The translations under genes and the position numbers were made by a program. The notes under the pieces were generated by a model, which had not been told where the DNA came from, made no database searches, and worked only from the letters and a program-made list of their open reading frames with translations. From Aliiglaciecola sp. 3_MG-2023 (GTDB taxonomy: Bacteria > Pseudomonadota > Gammaproteobacteria > Enterobacterales > Alteromonadaceae): a stretch of DNA of 64,000 nt. Shown piece after piece: positions 26,935 through 37,592 of the stretch; positions within the stretch are counted from its first letter, which is position 1; each line of letters begins with the position of its first letter. The stretch is from the NCBI RefSeq assembly GCF_030548205.1, contig NZ_JAUORV010000013.1, positions 62,001 to 126,000 of the forward strand. Direction: 5' to 3'.

Positions 26935-28431
26935 TTATTTGCCCATTTCAGTACAACGAATACGATTAACCGCTTGTTGCCATAAGCCATAAGCCTGGTC
27001 TCGTTGTTGTTTGCTAAACCTTGGAACAAACGTGTGCTCACATCGCCACTGTTCACTTAGCTCATCTAACGAGCTGTAAATTCCTGCTTGTAAGCCTGCC
27101 AAATAAGCAACGCCTAAAGCGGTGGTTTCGGTCACTTCAGGACGATCTACCTCCGCTCCTAAAATGTCAGCTAAAAATCCCATGAGCCAATCATTCTTCA
27201 CCATGCCGCCATCCACCCTTAGGTTAGTTGCTCTGGCACCGTCACTTTCCATGGCTTTTTGCAGATCTTTGGACTGATAGCATACGGATTGCAAACCAGC
27301 CGCGACTATTTCATTAATCCCTGTATCTCGCGTTAAGCCTAAAATAGCCCCTCGAGCATCAGGATCCCAATATGGCGCGCCTAACCCGGTAAATGCAGGC
27401 ACTAAAAACACACTATTGTTGGCGCTCGCCATTTTCGCTAAAGATTCGGTTTCTGAAGCCTCTTTGATCAGTTGTAAACCGTCACGTAACCATTGAATGG
27501 TAGCTCCCGCCATGAAAATACTGCCTTCTAACCCATAGGTAGTTTTACCCTTTAAACGATAGGCAACCGTTGTTAACAGCCTATTGTTAGACTTCAGTGG
27601 CGTAGAACCGGTATTCAACACCATGAAACACCCCGTGCCATAGGTTGTTTTTGCCATCCCCTTTTTAAAACAGGTTTGCCCAAATAGCGCCGCTTGTTGA
27701 TCACCGGCAACCCCCTGAATAGGAATAGCTTTACCGAGTATTTTAGGTGTCGTTTTACCAAACTCGTCAGCACTGTTTAGTACTTGCGGTAAGATTGATG
27801 GCGGGATATCGAATTCAGCTAACAGTTTTTGGTCCCATTGCTGTTGATGAATGTCGAACAGCATAGTACGAGACGCATTCGTTGCATCTGTGTAGTGACA
27901 ACGCCCTTTGGTTAAACGCCAAATCAAAAAGGTATCAATGGTACCAAACGCAAGTAAGCCAGATTCCGCCTTCTTACGGACGCCTTCTACATTATCGAGT
28001 ATCCATTGAATTTTGGTGGCACAAAAGTAAGGATCTAATAAAAGCCCAGTGGTTTTAGCTACATAATCCGCTAACGACTCATCTTGAGCCAATTGTTTGC
28101 AAATTGAAGACGTTCGCCTGTCTTGCCAGACGATGGCTGGATAAACCGCTTTGCCGGTTTTTTTATCCCATACTAAGGTTGTTTCTCGCTGATTGGTAAT
28201 ACCGATGGAAAGGACTTGAGATATGTCGATTTGCGCGTCAAGTATAACGTCTTTGCAGGTTTTTAGGACGCTTTGCCATATTTCTTCAGGATCATGTTCA
28301 ACCCAACCATCATCGGGATAAGACTGATTAAACTCTTGCTGGGCAATAAAACAAGGCTTACCCTGCAAAGAAAATAGAATCGCTCTGGTACTGGTGGTGC
28401 CTTGATCAATAGCCAGAATATAATTTTCCAT
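26935..28431 (-). CDS. glpK: Glycerol kinase
   Basis: Phosphorylates glycerol to sn-glycerol 3-phosphate with ATP; cytoplasmic, 498 residues, the normal length. Visible are [20 protein letters not shown] at the N-terminus, the substrate region [25 protein letters not shown], the FGGY signature area [19 protein letters not shown], and [23 protein letters not shown] 28431 fits the family N-terminus and has GGAG eleven bases upstream; the in-frame ATG at 28458 would add nine residues. No glpF, glpD or glpR is adjacent, so glycerol uptake and oxidation genes must be elsewhere. Confidence 0.95.
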   Translation of the reverse strand: MENYILAIDQGTTSTRAILFSLQGKPCFIAQQEFNQSYPDDGWVEHDPEEIWQSVLKTCKDVILDAQIDISQVLSIGITNQRETTLVWDKKTGKAVYPAIVWQDRRTSSICKQLAQDESLADYVAKTTGLLLDPYFCATKIQWILDNVEGVRKKAESGLLAFGTIDTFLIWRLTKGRCHYTDATNASRTMLFDIHQQQWDQKLLAEFDIPPSILPQVLNSADEFGKTTPKILGKAIPIQGVAGDQQAALFGQTCFKKGMAKTTYGTGCFMVLNTGSTPLKSNNRLLTTVAYRLKGKTTYGLEGSIFMAGATIQWLRDGLQLIKEASETESLAKMASANNSVFLVPAFTGLGAPYWDPDARGAILGLTRDTGINEIVAAGLQSVCYQSKDLQKAMESDGARATNLRVDGGMVKNDWLMGFLADILGAEVDRPEVTETTALGVAYLAGLQAGIYSSLDELSEQWRCEHTFVPRFSKQQRDQAYGLWQQAVNRIRCTEMGK

Positions 28432-28650
28432 TGCTACTTTTTCTCCATTCAAAGCCATTTTAAGTTGCGCTCGAATCTAGACACCCCGACTCTTAAACCG
28501 CCAATTTTTCAAGCTTATATCTACTTAGCGAGATTCGATATGTTGTCACTTATTCCTGTGATCAAAACCTGCTTTTTTCGTGAATCAGTACACGTAAATT
28601 TATACTCAGGTAAATTCAACCCAGCACGATTAGACTGTAAATAATTGAAG

Positions 28651-28694
28651 AAAAAACGCCGCAAGCCAACAGGTGCCCCTGTGACCTTGCAGCG
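28651..28694 (-). terminator. Terminator after the AsmA-like gene
   Basis: On the minus strand CGCTGCAAG pairs with CTTGCGGCG, with a nested ACAGG/CCTGT stem, followed by six T residues (28656-28651). Confidence 0.8.
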
Positions 28695-28709
28695 TAAACT
28701 CGATTTAGC

Positions 28710-29486
28710 TTAGTTAAATAAACCTTTCAGTTTATCTTTGGCTTTTTCAGTGAGTTTTTCTTTCTCTTCATCCAGCTTTTCTTGTGCAAGTTTTTTAGCT
28801 TCTTCTGCTAATTTTTTCTTAGCTTCAGACTTCGCTTGGTCAATGATGTTGTCTAACATGGCATTAACTATTGCCACCCCAGCTTGGTCGGCAGGAATAC
28901 CATTGGGTTGACCAATGGGCCCAGCATTAAAAGTAGGGAGGGTTATCTCATACGATTTTTGTTCGAGCTTAAGTTCACCCGTAGACAGCTTCTCGAAATC
29001 AAGTTTAAGGCGGACATTGCTGACCGTCACATTTTCAACAATAATAAGCGGGTTAGCTCCAGGCTCAGAGGAAGCTTGGCCTTCCGATTTAGGCAAATTC
29101 GCAGTTAAATTATCTTTAATAACGAGCAAGTTGCCCTTCCCACTTTCATCTACTTCATAAAGTACTTCCGGCGCATTGATGCTAACTGTTTGCACAACAT
29201 AGGGTTCGTTTAAGACTTCACCTAGATCCAGTGTAATATTTTCAACACTGAAGGCATCTTCATCACTAAAACCATCTGGATTCTCAACATCAATATCACT
29301 AATGGTCAAACGACCTTCGCTCAGTGCTAAATCCACGTTAAAAACAGTAACAGGCGTACCTAAATATTTGGAACCTTGTTGTTCCATTTGGGTTCGAATG
29401 AAGTCCCCTGCGCCACTTAGTAAATACCAAGCACCGCCTGCAATAAGCAAAATGATAATTGCAAAAACGATTAATCCTTTTTTCAT
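28710..29486 (-). CDS. Short AsmA-like membrane-anchored protein
   Basis: A 258-residue protein with one N-terminal membrane segment (LIVFAIIILLIAGGAWYLLS), then an AsmA-type beta region (YLGTPVTVFNVDLALSEGRL, ISDIDVENPDGF, VQTVSINAPEVLYE) and a C-terminal Lys/Glu/Ala-rich coiled coil from about residue 215. AsmA-type proteins sit in the inner membrane facing the periplasm and affect outer membrane assembly or lipid transport; this one is far shorter than AsmA itself. AAGAGAC lies just before the ATG. Its precise job is unknown. Confidence 0.7.
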   Translation of the reverse strand: MKKGLIVFAIIILLIAGGAWYLLSGAGDFIRTQMEQQGSKYLGTPVTVFNVDLALSEGRLTISDIDVENPDGFSDEDAFSVENITLDLGEVLNEPYVVQTVSINAPEVLYEVDESGKGNLLVIKDNLTANLPKSEGQASSEPGANPLIIVENVTVSNVRLKLDFEKLSTGELKLEQKSYEITLPTFNAGPIGQPNGIPADQAGVAIVNAMLDNIIDQAKSEAKKKLAEEAKKLAQEKLDEEKEKLTEKAKDKLKGLFN

Positions 29487-29805
29487 TAGTCTCTTCTCAT
29501 ATAGTAATGTGATTACAGGGTTTTAGCCCTTTAAAACAACACAATATCACCATTCAACACTGGGTCAACCATGAAAGTCATGAAACAATAGTCGAGGTTA
29601 AGCTCACCACTGATAAAACCACTGACTATCTATTATCGGCACAAACTAAGGACTCTAAATGCATTCATTTAGTTCTATTCATTTGAGTTATGCCCAATAT
29701 TATAGTCAAGGAATTAGATCTTTACTGTTATTCACCCGAGTCCTCTTGTAAGTTGCATCATCCACCGCAATAATCCTATTACGATTCAATGACTCAGCAA
29801 GTATT
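29487..29805. other. Intergenic region between divergent AsmA-like and monooxygenase genes
   Basis: 319 bases. It must hold two divergent promoters, but I see no convincing boxes, hairpin or small gene in it. Confidence 0.5.
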
Positions 29806-30783
29806 ATGATTCCGATTTCCATATTAGATTTGGCGACTATTGGTGAAGGTCGCAGTGTTTCCGAAGCCCTCAACATGGCTCGTGAAACTGCAGTTACTGC
29901 AGAAGACAATGATTACAAACGCTATTGGTTAGCAGAGCATCACGGTATGAAAAGTGTTGCCAGTTCAGCAACGGCGGTGCTACTGGCCAACATAGGAGCT
30001 GCTACTAAACGAATTAGGATTGGCAGCGGTGGCGTCATGCTTCCTAACCATGCCCCATTGATTATTGCAGAGCAATTTGGAACCTTAGCTGAACTTTATG
30101 GTGATCGTATTGATTTGGGACTTGGCCGCGCCCCCGGAACCGATATGCAAACCCTAATGGCTCTGCGCAGACAAGGTGGTTCGGGCGTAGATCAGTACCC
30201 ACAAAATATTCGCGAATTACAAAACTACTTAGGTCCACAAGCTCAGCCTGTGTTAGCCGTGCCTGGCCAAGATACCAATATCCCATTGTGGTTATTGGGG
30301 TCAAGTTTATACAGTGCACAACTGGCTGCGGAGTTTGGACTGCCCTACGCCTTTGCGTCTCATTTTGCTCCTGACCAATTACATCAGGCATTAGACAGTT
30401 ATCGCGCTAACTTCAAAGCAACCACTGAAAACCCTCAACCCTATTCGATGGCAGGGGTCATGGCCGTGATTGCGGATACGCAAGAGGAAGCAAATTATTT
30501 ATATACCTCGGTGCAACAAAAGTTTCTGCAAATGCGCACCAGTGCCAATACGCCCTTCCCCAAACCGGTAGATAAAATTCATTGGAGCATTGCAGATATG
30601 TACAATGTAGAACATGTCTTACAGTATGCACTGGTGGGCACAAAAGAATCCATACAACCTAAATTAGCGGATTTTATTGAAAAAACGGGTATAGATGAAT
30701 TAATTGTCTCCTTTCCCATTCATGATCCCACTGCCAGACTTAAAAGCGTAAAATTAATGGCAGAACTGCGAGATAGCATGTGA
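29806..30783 (+). CDS. LLM-class flavin-dependent oxidoreductase (bacterial luciferase family)
   Basis: A 325-residue cytoplasmic TIM-barrel flavoprotein. The order [59 protein letters not shown] and [18 protein letters not shown] is that of the luciferase-like YhbW/MsnO8 subgroup, which uses reduced flavin. Substrate unknown. The ribosome site is weak. The next gene, glutaminase, starts only 33 bp after the stop, so they may be co-transcribed, though no biochemical link is obvious. Confidence 0.88.
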   Translation: MIPISILDLATIGEGRSVSEALNMARETAVTAEDNDYKRYWLAEHHGMKSVASSATAVLLANIGAATKRIRIGSGGVMLPNHAPLIIAEQFGTLAELYGDRIDLGLGRAPGTDMQTLMALRRQGGSGVDQYPQNIRELQNYLGPQAQPVLAVPGQDTNIPLWLLGSSLYSAQLAAEFGLPYAFASHFAPDQLHQALDSYRANFKATTENPQPYSMAGVMAVIADTQEEANYLYTSVQQKFLQMRTSANTPFPKPVDKIHWSIADMYNVEHVLQYALVGTKESIQPKLADFIEKTGIDELIVSFPIHDPTARLKSVKLMAELRDSM

Positions 30784-30816
30784 AACAATATCAACCCAAC
30801 TGCCAAATTCAAATAA

Positions 30817-31749
30817 ATGGAGATATCGTTGCAACAGATTGTCGATGAAATTGCTGCTGAAATGATGGCCATCGAGGATAAAGGTGAAGTCGCTGGCTAT
30901 ATCCCTCAATTGGCTAAAATCGACCCTAACCAATTCGCTATTAGTGTCGCCCTAACTAATGGTGAGATTTACCAATCTGGCTGCGCCGAAAAGTTGTTTT
31001 CAATCCAAAGTATATCCAAAGTCTTTACCCTAACATTGGCTCTGGGCAAGTTGGGGGATAACATTTGGCACCGAGTGGGCAGAGAGCCCTCAGGTGACCC
31101 GTTTAATTCAATCGTACAATTAGAACATGAACAGGGAAAGCCCAGAAATCCATTTATCAATGCCGGCGCAATCACCATTGCAGACCTCATTATGCAAGGT
31201 CATGAACCGAAAGAAGTGTTAGCCGAAATCATACATTTCATGCGTTATATTGCAGATGATGACAGTATAGCCATTGATGAAAAAGTGGCTAAATCTGAAT
31301 TAGATACAGGAGCAAGAAACGCATCCCTCGCCTATTTCATGTCATCATTTGGCCACTTTGAAAACCCCGTAGAAGAAGTGCTAGGTACCTATTTTCACCA
31401 TTGCTCAATTGCCATGAACAGCACTCAACTAGCTAAAGCAGGTTTATTTCTAGCCAACAATGGTGTAAACCCAATTACCGGCTATACGGTTGTTTCTGCA
31501 CAGCGAGCAAAACGCATCAATGCATTAATGCTTACCTGCGGTCACTATGATGGTTCCGGTGAATTTGCCTTTAGGGTTGGATTACCCGGGAAAAGCGGTG
31601 TAGGCGGCGGAATATTAGCCATCGCCCCAGGAAAGGCTTCTATTGGTGTATGGTCCCCCGGATTAGACGACATAGGGAATAGCAAACTCGGTACATTGGC
31701 TTTAGAACTGCTTGCCAATAAAACAGGTTGGTCCGTTTTCGGTAAGTAA
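30817..31749 (+). CDS. glsA: Glutaminase A
   Basis: Hydrolyses glutamine to glutamate and ammonia; cytoplasmic. The 310-residue protein has the serine/lysine catalytic motif [10 protein letters not shown], the substrate region NPFINAGAI, the [13 protein letters not shown] block and the C-terminal [15 protein letters not shown], all typical of the family. Two starts are possible: ATG 30817 without a clear binding site, or TTG 30829 with GGAG six bases upstream; the second is better supported by the ribosome site and would shorten the protein by four residues. Confidence 0.93.
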   Translation: MEISLQQIVDEIAAEMMAIEDKGEVAGYIPQLAKIDPNQFAISVALTNGEIYQSGCAEKLFSIQSISKVFTLTLALGKLGDNIWHRVGREPSGDPFNSIVQLEHEQGKPRNPFINAGAITIADLIMQGHEPKEVLAEIIHFMRYIADDDSIAIDEKVAKSELDTGARNASLAYFMSSFGHFENPVEEVLGTYFHHCSIAMNSTQLAKAGLFLANNGVNPITGYTVVSAQRAKRINALMLTCGHYDGSGEFAFRVGLPGKSGVGGGILAIAPGKASIGVWSPGLDDIGNSKLGTLALELLANKTGWSVFGK

Positions 31750-31966
31750 TAACACAAAGTTCAGCATCTAAAAGGCCACGACGAATAGGGCTTTTGGATT
31801 AGCAATTCAGTCTGTAATTATATTTTTTGTTGACGTGGTTTTTGCTATTATGCGCCGCAAATTTGCAGGTTCTTTTTTTAAGTGGTTAAAGCAAATCAAA
31901 AATGAATCAAAGAGTACGTCCAACGCGCTCTTCACTTAATTTTTTGATACTGGAGTACTCGTTTTA

Positions 31967-33430
31967 ATGATCATCTTTTTTATTTGTATTTCTATATTGA
32001 TTCTCGGCTATAAATTTTATAGTCCTTTTGTTGAAAAACAAGCTGGTATAGATCCCAATGTCGCCACACCTCAAACACGTTTTAGTGAAGGTGTCGACTA
32101 TGTGCCTGTCCATCCTGTTCGCGCGTTTTTAATACAGTTTTTGAATATTGCCGGTGTCGGTCCTATTTTTGGTCCTATTCTGGGCGCATTATATGGGCCA
32201 GTCGCATTGGTATGGATTGTATTAGGAAATGTGTTGGGTGGTGCCGTTCACGACTATTTCTCTGGTGTGATGAGCATAAAAGAAGACGGAAAAAGCTTGC
32301 CGGAAATAGCGGGGCATTATTTCAACATCCTGTTTAAAGGGGTGATGCTTATTTTCACGGCAATGTTACTGTTCTTTGTTGGGGTGGTGTTTATTATGAG
32401 CCCCGCAGGCTTACTTAGTAACCTGGAGGTTTTCCAAGATACGTTTTTGGCCAACAACACTTTCTGGGTACTGGTAATTTTAGGCTATTACTTTTTAGCC
32501 ACCCTTTTACCCATCGATAAAATTATCACTAAGTTTTACCCCATTTTTGGGCTACTGATGATCGTCATGACAACGATGATTGCCATCGCCTTACTTATTG
32601 ACGCTCCACACCTACCCATGGCTGGGGACTTTTTAGCCTATTTTGAAGCCGATCATGCCCATGACTTTCTCGCTCCTAACCCAGAAGGTTTACCTACTTG
32701 GCCCTTGTTATTTGTGACTATTACCTGTGGCGCAATCAGTGGTTTCCATTCTACCCAAGCGCCCATTATGGCTCGTTGTTTAACCAATGAAAAATACGTA
32801 AGACCAGTGTATTACGGTGCAATGATGTGTGAAGGTATTGTGGCTTGTGTGTGGGCTTTGGCTGGCATTGCCGCTTTCCCAGAAGGCTATGCAGGACTTA
32901 AAGCCATGCTGGATGTGGGTGGCCCAGGGTTGGTGGTAAACCATATTGCGAATAGCTACTTAGGAATATTTGGTGGCATTATGGCAATAGTTGCGGTTGC
33001 CGTATTCCCTATTACCTCTGGCGACACCGCGTTTCGTTCGTTGCGACTCACCATAGTTGATGCATTCAATATCCCGCAGAGCATTCGTAATCGTTTACTC
33101 CTTGCCATACCCATTTTAGCCATTGCCTATTTTATGACTAAATTGGATTTCTCGGTGATTTGGCGCTATTTTGCATTCTCAAACATGCTGCTATCCACCA
33201 GCGTATTATGGCTTGCAACTAAATATTTGTTCGACAGAGGCACATTCCATTGGATTGCCAGTATCCCTGCTGTAATTGCTACTGGGGTCACCATTTCATA
33301 TATCATGACAGCGGCAATTGGCTTTAACCTTTCTCCGGATCTAGGTCGCCCTATAGGTGCTGTAGTAGTGCTCGTTGGCTTTATTTTATTGGTATTTATC
33401 CACAATAAACATAAAACTCAATCAGCTTAA
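31967..33430 (+). CDS. CstA-family carbon starvation carrier (short form)
   Basis: A 487-residue inner membrane protein with about 13-14 hydrophobic segments. The N-terminal half is strongly CstA-like: DPNVATPQTRFSEGVDYVPV, GPIFGPILGALYGPVALVWI, GAVHDYFSGVMS. It also has ISGFHSTQAPIMARCL and GDTAFRSLRLTI. CstA and BtsT take up pyruvate or peptides when carbon is short; those of E. coli are about 700 residues, so this is the shorter branch. GGAG lies ten bases upstream. Substrate probably pyruvate or small peptides. Confidence 0.87.
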   Translation: MIIFFICISILILGYKFYSPFVEKQAGIDPNVATPQTRFSEGVDYVPVHPVRAFLIQFLNIAGVGPIFGPILGALYGPVALVWIVLGNVLGGAVHDYFSGVMSIKEDGKSLPEIAGHYFNILFKGVMLIFTAMLLFFVGVVFIMSPAGLLSNLEVFQDTFLANNTFWVLVILGYYFLATLLPIDKIITKFYPIFGLLMIVMTTMIAIALLIDAPHLPMAGDFLAYFEADHAHDFLAPNPEGLPTWPLLFVTITCGAISGFHSTQAPIMARCLTNEKYVRPVYYGAMMCEGIVACVWALAGIAAFPEGYAGLKAMLDVGGPGLVVNHIANSYLGIFGGIMAIVAVAVFPITSGDTAFRSLRLTIVDAFNIPQSIRNRLLLAIPILAIAYFMTKLDFSVIWRYFAFSNMLLSTSVLWLATKYLFDRGTFHWIASIPAVIATGVTISYIMTAAIGFNLSPDLGRPIGAVVVLVGFILLVFIHNKHKTQSA

Positions 33431-33442
33431 ATGATAAGAAAC

Positions 33443-33480
33443 AAAAAAGGTCGGAGCTAATCAAACAATTAACTCCGACC
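33443..33480. terminator. Bidirectional terminator between convergent genes
   Basis: GGTCGGAG and CTCCGACC plus an inner TAAT/ATTA form the stem (33449-33480). An A6 run on the left gives a U-tract for the minus-strand gene and a short T-run follows on the right. Confidence 0.8.
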
Positions 33481-33515
33481 CTGTTTAAACGATCTTGTTT
33501 AAAAACTAATTTGGC

Positions 33516-35030
33516 TTACATATGTCCTTCGTTTTCATAACGCTCGTGCCAGCTAAGGGCTTCACTGAGCAAATGCGGGGTATGCATGCCGCGACCAGCA
33601 TGCAGAGCGCGTTCATAATAATCTTGTAACGCAGGTCGGTAGCTAGGATCTGCGCAATTATTGATAATTTCTCTGGCTCGCTGGCGTGGAGATAACCCAC
33701 GTAAATCTGCCAATCCATGTTCTGTCACTATCACTTTCACATCATGCTCGGTGTGATCCACATGGGATACCATTGGAACAATAGATGAAATTGCCCCATC
33801 TTTGGCGATGGAAGGTGATACGAAAATAGACAAGTAACCATTACGGGCAAAATCTCCAGAACCACCAATACCATTCATCATACGAGTGCCCATCACATGG
33901 GTAGAATTAACATTACCGTAGATGTCAGCTTCAATCATTCCGTTCATGGCGATGATGCCTAAACGACGAGCCAATTCTGGATTGTTACTAATATCCTGCT
34001 GACGCAGGATAATTTTGTCATGGTACAAGTCAATGTTGTCATCAAACTCTTTGAGTCCTTCAGGGCTCAACGAAAATGCCGTTGCCGATGCCACACTCAA
34101 GGTACCCGATTTTAGCATTTTCAACATGCCGTCTTGGATCACTTCAGTGAAAGCTGATAGATTTTTAAATGGACCGGCATCTAAACCCTCCAATACGGCG
34201 TTGGGGATATTACCCACACCAGATTGAATCGGTAGTAATTCTTTTGGCAAACGACCTACTTCAATTTCGCGCTGGAAAAAATCAAGAATATGCTGGGCTA
34301 TTTTTTGCGATACCGCATCCGGTTCTTTAAACGGAGAATTTCGGTCCTCTGCATGGGTTTCTACTACTGCGATGACTTTTTCAGGTGGACACTCAAAATA
34401 AAACTCACCAATTCGGTCCGCAGGGTCGGTAAGCATAATCGGCTTGCGGTTTGGTGGTAATGCAGTGCCATAATAAACATCGTGCATACCTTCAAGTTTT
34501 GCATTCTGTTTGGTATTTACTTCTAAAATGATCTTATCCGCTTGTTCTATCCAGGTTTTATTATTACCAATGGAAGAAGAAGGAATTAGCTTGCCGTCTT
34601 CTCGGATGCCTGCAACTTCAATCAGCGCAATATTCATTTTGCCCAAAAAGCCAGACCAGGCATATTGCGACACCTCAGAAAGATGTAAATCCACATAATC
34701 CATTGTACCGTTATTAATTTTGCTACGGCAAATAGGGTCACTTTGGAAAGGTAATCGCATTTCGATACCATCCACTTCGGCTAACACGCCATCTAGTTCT
34801 GGAGCGGTTGATGCACCGGTCCACAAACTAATGCGGAAAGGATCATTGCCTTCCGCATTCGATTTTTTAATACGCTCAGCTAATGCTTTGGGCACTGCTT
34901 TTGGATAACCCGCACCTGTAAACCCGCTCATGCCGATATTAGCACCTGCGGGAATCAATTCAGCGGCTTGTTCTGCACTCATTACACGTTCTTTAAGTGT
35001 CGGACAAAGAATTCTAGAAGTTGCTGACAT
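33516..35030 (-). CDS. Acetyl-CoA hydrolase / succinate (acetate) CoA-transferase family protein
   Basis: A 504-residue cytoplasmic CoA-transferase of the Ach1/Cat1/AarC type, which moves CoA between acyl groups such as succinyl-CoA and acetate. Evidence: IPAGANIGMSGFTGAGYPKAVP near the N-terminus, a central region with IQSGVGNIPNAVLEGL, the probable catalytic glutamate in FTEVIQDGMLKML, and GGSGDFARNGYLSIFVSPS near the C-terminus. Length fits. It could act as hydrolase or transferase; sequence alone does not decide. It is a single gene, convergent with the CstA-type gene. Confidence 0.88.
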   Translation of the reverse strand: MSATSRILCPTLKERVMSAEQAAELIPAGANIGMSGFTGAGYPKAVPKALAERIKKSNAEGNDPFRISLWTGASTAPELDGVLAEVDGIEMRLPFQSDPICRSKINNGTMDYVDLHLSEVSQYAWSGFLGKMNIALIEVAGIREDGKLIPSSSIGNNKTWIEQADKIILEVNTKQNAKLEGMHDVYYGTALPPNRKPIMLTDPADRIGEFYFECPPEKVIAVVETHAEDRNSPFKEPDAVSQKIAQHILDFFQREIEVGRLPKELLPIQSGVGNIPNAVLEGLDAGPFKNLSAFTEVIQDGMLKMLKSGTLSVASATAFSLSPEGLKEFDDNIDLYHDKIILRQQDISNNPELARRLGIIAMNGMIEADIYGNVNSTHVMGTRMMNGIGGSGDFARNGYLSIFVSPSIAKDGAISSIVPMVSHVDHTEHDVKVIVTEHGLADLRGLSPRQRAREIINNCADPSYRPALQDYYERALHAGRGMHTPHLLSEALSWHERYENEGHM

Positions 35031-35377
35031 TGTTGGTTCTCTCTTGCAGTAAAATATATCGGTTGATGTGAGCTGTATAATACCAATAAAACCCTTCCAA
35101 TAGACTTACCCGCTACTAAAATGGATCTACGACTTTAGTCTTATATGAAATTTAACCACGTAAAATCAATAAGTTATATAGGTGAATTGGATTATTGGAA
35201 AGAACGAATGGTTTTTGTATATAAAACCAACTTTTTTAAACCGGTTAAATAATCATGCTAAATGGATGAATTTAACGCAAACGTGATAGCGTATAATATG
35301 AAGGTTTGTAATGGCTTAGTTCAAAACCACTTTATGCTGAAGAAAATATTTTTTTGGCCGAGGTAAGGAGATGGGAA
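35031..35377. other. Intergenic region between CoA-transferase and PAP2 genes
   Basis: 347 AT-rich bases. A TATAAT is present near 35294-35299 on the plus strand (GCGTATAATATG), with no good -35 at normal distance, and AAGGAG at 35365-35370 serves the PAP2 gene. I see nothing else. Confidence 0.45.
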
Positions 35378-36070
35378 ATGCTAAAGTTAAAAATGGAAAA
35401 ATCTCACAACAAGCAGTTTGTCCTGCTTTTTATTTTTGCTCTTATTCTTTGGCTATTTTATGAATTAGCCGGGTTTGCAGTCTCGGGGGGTACCCCACAA
35501 ATCGATCAGAATATTATCCTTGCCTTTAGAAACGCGGAAGATTTGTCCGATCCCCTTGGACCCAAATGGGTAGAGGAGATGATGAGAGACATCACTGCTT
35601 TAGGCGGGGTCGCGGTGTTAACCAGTTTTACGTTGTTCGTAACGCTGTTCTTACTCATCGAGAACAAACCTAAAATCGCTGCTTTATTAGTATTCGCAAT
35701 AACATCAGGAATGTTAGTGAGCTTTTCATTAAAGTATGGTATCACGCGTCCCCGCCCTGACTTAGTACCCCATGGCAGCTATGTTTATACCAGCAGTTTC
35801 CCCAGCGGACACGCCATGTTATCAGCGTTAGTGTACTTTACATTAGCTGGAATGCTGTCGTATTTGCCGGTACGTAATCGCGTAAAAACCTACTTCTATG
35901 TTATCGCAATTATATTAACGTTTTCCATTGGAGTGAGTAGAGTTTACCTTGGAGTGCATTGGCCAACGGATGTGATAGCAGGCTGGTTAATGGGAATTGG
36001 TTGGGCACTGTTGACCCTAGTGGTTGCTCGATTTTTGCGTATGAACGGGCACTTTTCCTCGGCTCAGTAA
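35378..36070 (+). CDS. PAP2-family membrane phosphatase
   Basis: A 230-residue integral membrane acid phosphatase with about six membrane segments. All three family motifs are present: KYGITRPRP, SFPSGHAM and SRVYLGVHWPTD. Members remove phosphate from phosphatidic acid, phosphatidylglycerol phosphate or undecaprenyl pyrophosphate on the periplasmic side. ATG 35378 is chosen because AAGGAG lies seven bases upstream; the longer frame from 35354 has no binding site. It is a single gene. Confidence 0.88.
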   Translation: MLKLKMEKSHNKQFVLLFIFALILWLFYELAGFAVSGGTPQIDQNIILAFRNAEDLSDPLGPKWVEEMMRDITALGGVAVLTSFTLFVTLFLLIENKPKIAALLVFAITSGMLVSFSLKYGITRPRPDLVPHGSYVYTSSFPSGHAMLSALVYFTLAGMLSYLPVRNRVKTYFYVIAIILTFSIGVSRVYLGVHWPTDVIAGWLMGIGWALLTLVVARFLRMNGHFSSAQ

Positions 36071-36182
36071 TAGTTAGAGATGCGTAACTAAGCTGACCGC
36101 TTTGGTGGAAAATGGCATAAAAAAACAAAAAATAGCCATAGGGAAACCTCCCCATGGCTATGCACAATAAAGCCCTTAATGA

Positions 36183-37556
36183 TTAATGGTCGTGTTCTTC
36201 AGCAACACCCAACCAAGAGATACTGGCGGCTGCGAACCCCAATTCAATATCACTAACCACTTCAATGGTTTCCAAGTCAATTTGCAATACATGTTCAGCG
36301 ATAGGATCAGACACATAAACGTAATTTCCATTTTGTGCCACAGTCATACTGAAGTTCATACCATCAGGCATATTGGCAATGTCTTCATCAGAAATATCAA
36401 AGCTTTGCTCTAGCTCCCAATGAGTTTCACCGTCATGGTCGTGGGCGCTGAGGATATTCAAATAACCTTGGCTATCTAACACTAAAAACATGTCGCCTTC
36501 ATAGGAAAATCCATAAGCAACCGGGCTGGCATCCGTTTCAGGTTGCCATTCTAGTGCTTCCATTTCACTATCTTCAGGGGCTATTTTAATTAGAATAGAC
36601 TCACCTGCGTCATGCCCAGCGGCGATGCCAATAAATGTATCACTTTCTTCGTGACCATATATTGTGCCTATACGTAAACTGTCTAAAACGTCGATGTTGA
36701 CAATTTTTTCAGCTTCATACTCATCGTCATGCTCATGAGCGATTAAAACACCATCACTGCATCCAAAAACGGCATAGGTTTCATTTTGTGCGCCACCGTG
36801 CAGATCAGGACATAACACATCTAGCACTTGCTCTTGTTCGTATTCATCATCGTGTAGATGATATAAAGCGACTTGATCCGGGAGTATTTTAGCCACCGAG
36901 GTACTTTCAGCATCATCTCGACGGACCGTTGACAATAAATAATCATCTTTTGGCTCAACTGCACCATGCATGTTTACGGTGTAATTCAAGGTCGGAAGTA
37001 CACTAGTTTCACCACTAATATCAGTGTCTGAGACAACTTGTACAGATGCAGGGGTACTGGAGTCTGCATCACCATCGAAAAATATAGCCATCTGACCATC
37101 ATGTTTGACTATGTGGGTAGGACGACTTCCCGTGATCTCGTAATCACTCATCGCAGGACCTTGTTCATAGTCATGCAAATGCTCGCCATGATCTTCACGC
37201 CACATACCGCTGTCAATAAAGCCTACGTAGTCGTCAGAACGACTCGCAATGACCGCATAACGATAATCTGCAGAGGAGGTCAGCGTGCTTGATGCATAAG
37301 TTAGTGAAAACGTATCTAATTCACTACCGTCATCTAAATCGTATATCGCCGTACTGCTGTTGGCAGTTAATACCGCTAATCGGCCCAGAGAATCAATTAA
37401 ATATTCGTCATCACTATGGTCATGATCATCTTCAGTCGAATCATCCACTTCAATCGACTCTTTTTCAATAATGGTCGTTTCTGCATCGCCGCAACCGGTT
37501 AGCAGCAATGCTCCGATCGTGGCAGCAAGTAGAGAAAGTTTGCGTGTGCTTGTCAT
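36183..37556 (-). CDS. AztD-like zinc metallochaperone, lipoprotein
   Basis: A 457-residue beta-propeller-type protein. The signal MTSTRKLSLLAATIGALLLTGCGD has a lipobox (LLTGC), so it should be anchored in an envelope membrane. A metal-binding-like stretch DDSTEDDHDHSDDE follows. The core resembles the AztD family: YTVNMHGAVEPKDDYLLSTV, then CPDLHGGAQNETYAVFGCSD, with further His pairs and a C-terminus EEHDH. AztD of Paracoccus is a periplasmic chaperone that hands zinc to the ABC binding protein AztC; here no AztABC genes are near, and the partner is a ZnuD-like receptor 36 bp upstream. Probably Zur-regulated as part of that operon. Confidence 0.82.
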   Translation of the reverse strand: MTSTRKLSLLAATIGALLLTGCGDAETTIIEKESIEVDDSTEDDHDHSDDEYLIDSLGRLAVLTANSSTAIYDLDDGSELDTFSLTYASSTLTSSADYRYAVIASRSDDYVGFIDSGMWREDHGEHLHDYEQGPAMSDYEITGSRPTHIVKHDGQMAIFFDGDADSSTPASVQVVSDTDISGETSVLPTLNYTVNMHGAVEPKDDYLLSTVRRDDAESTSVAKILPDQVALYHLHDDEYEQEQVLDVLCPDLHGGAQNETYAVFGCSDGVLIAHEHDDEYEAEKIVNIDVLDSLRIGTIYGHEESDTFIGIAAGHDAGESILIKIAPEDSEMEALEWQPETDASPVAYGFSYEGDMFLVLDSQGYLNILSAHDHDGETHWELEQSFDISDEDIANMPDGMNFSMTVAQNGNYVYVSDPIAEHVLQIDLETIEVVSDIELGFAAASISWLGVAEEHDH

Positions 37557-37592
37557 TGTTTATTCCTTAATGTGTAAAAAGTGATTGTCGAA

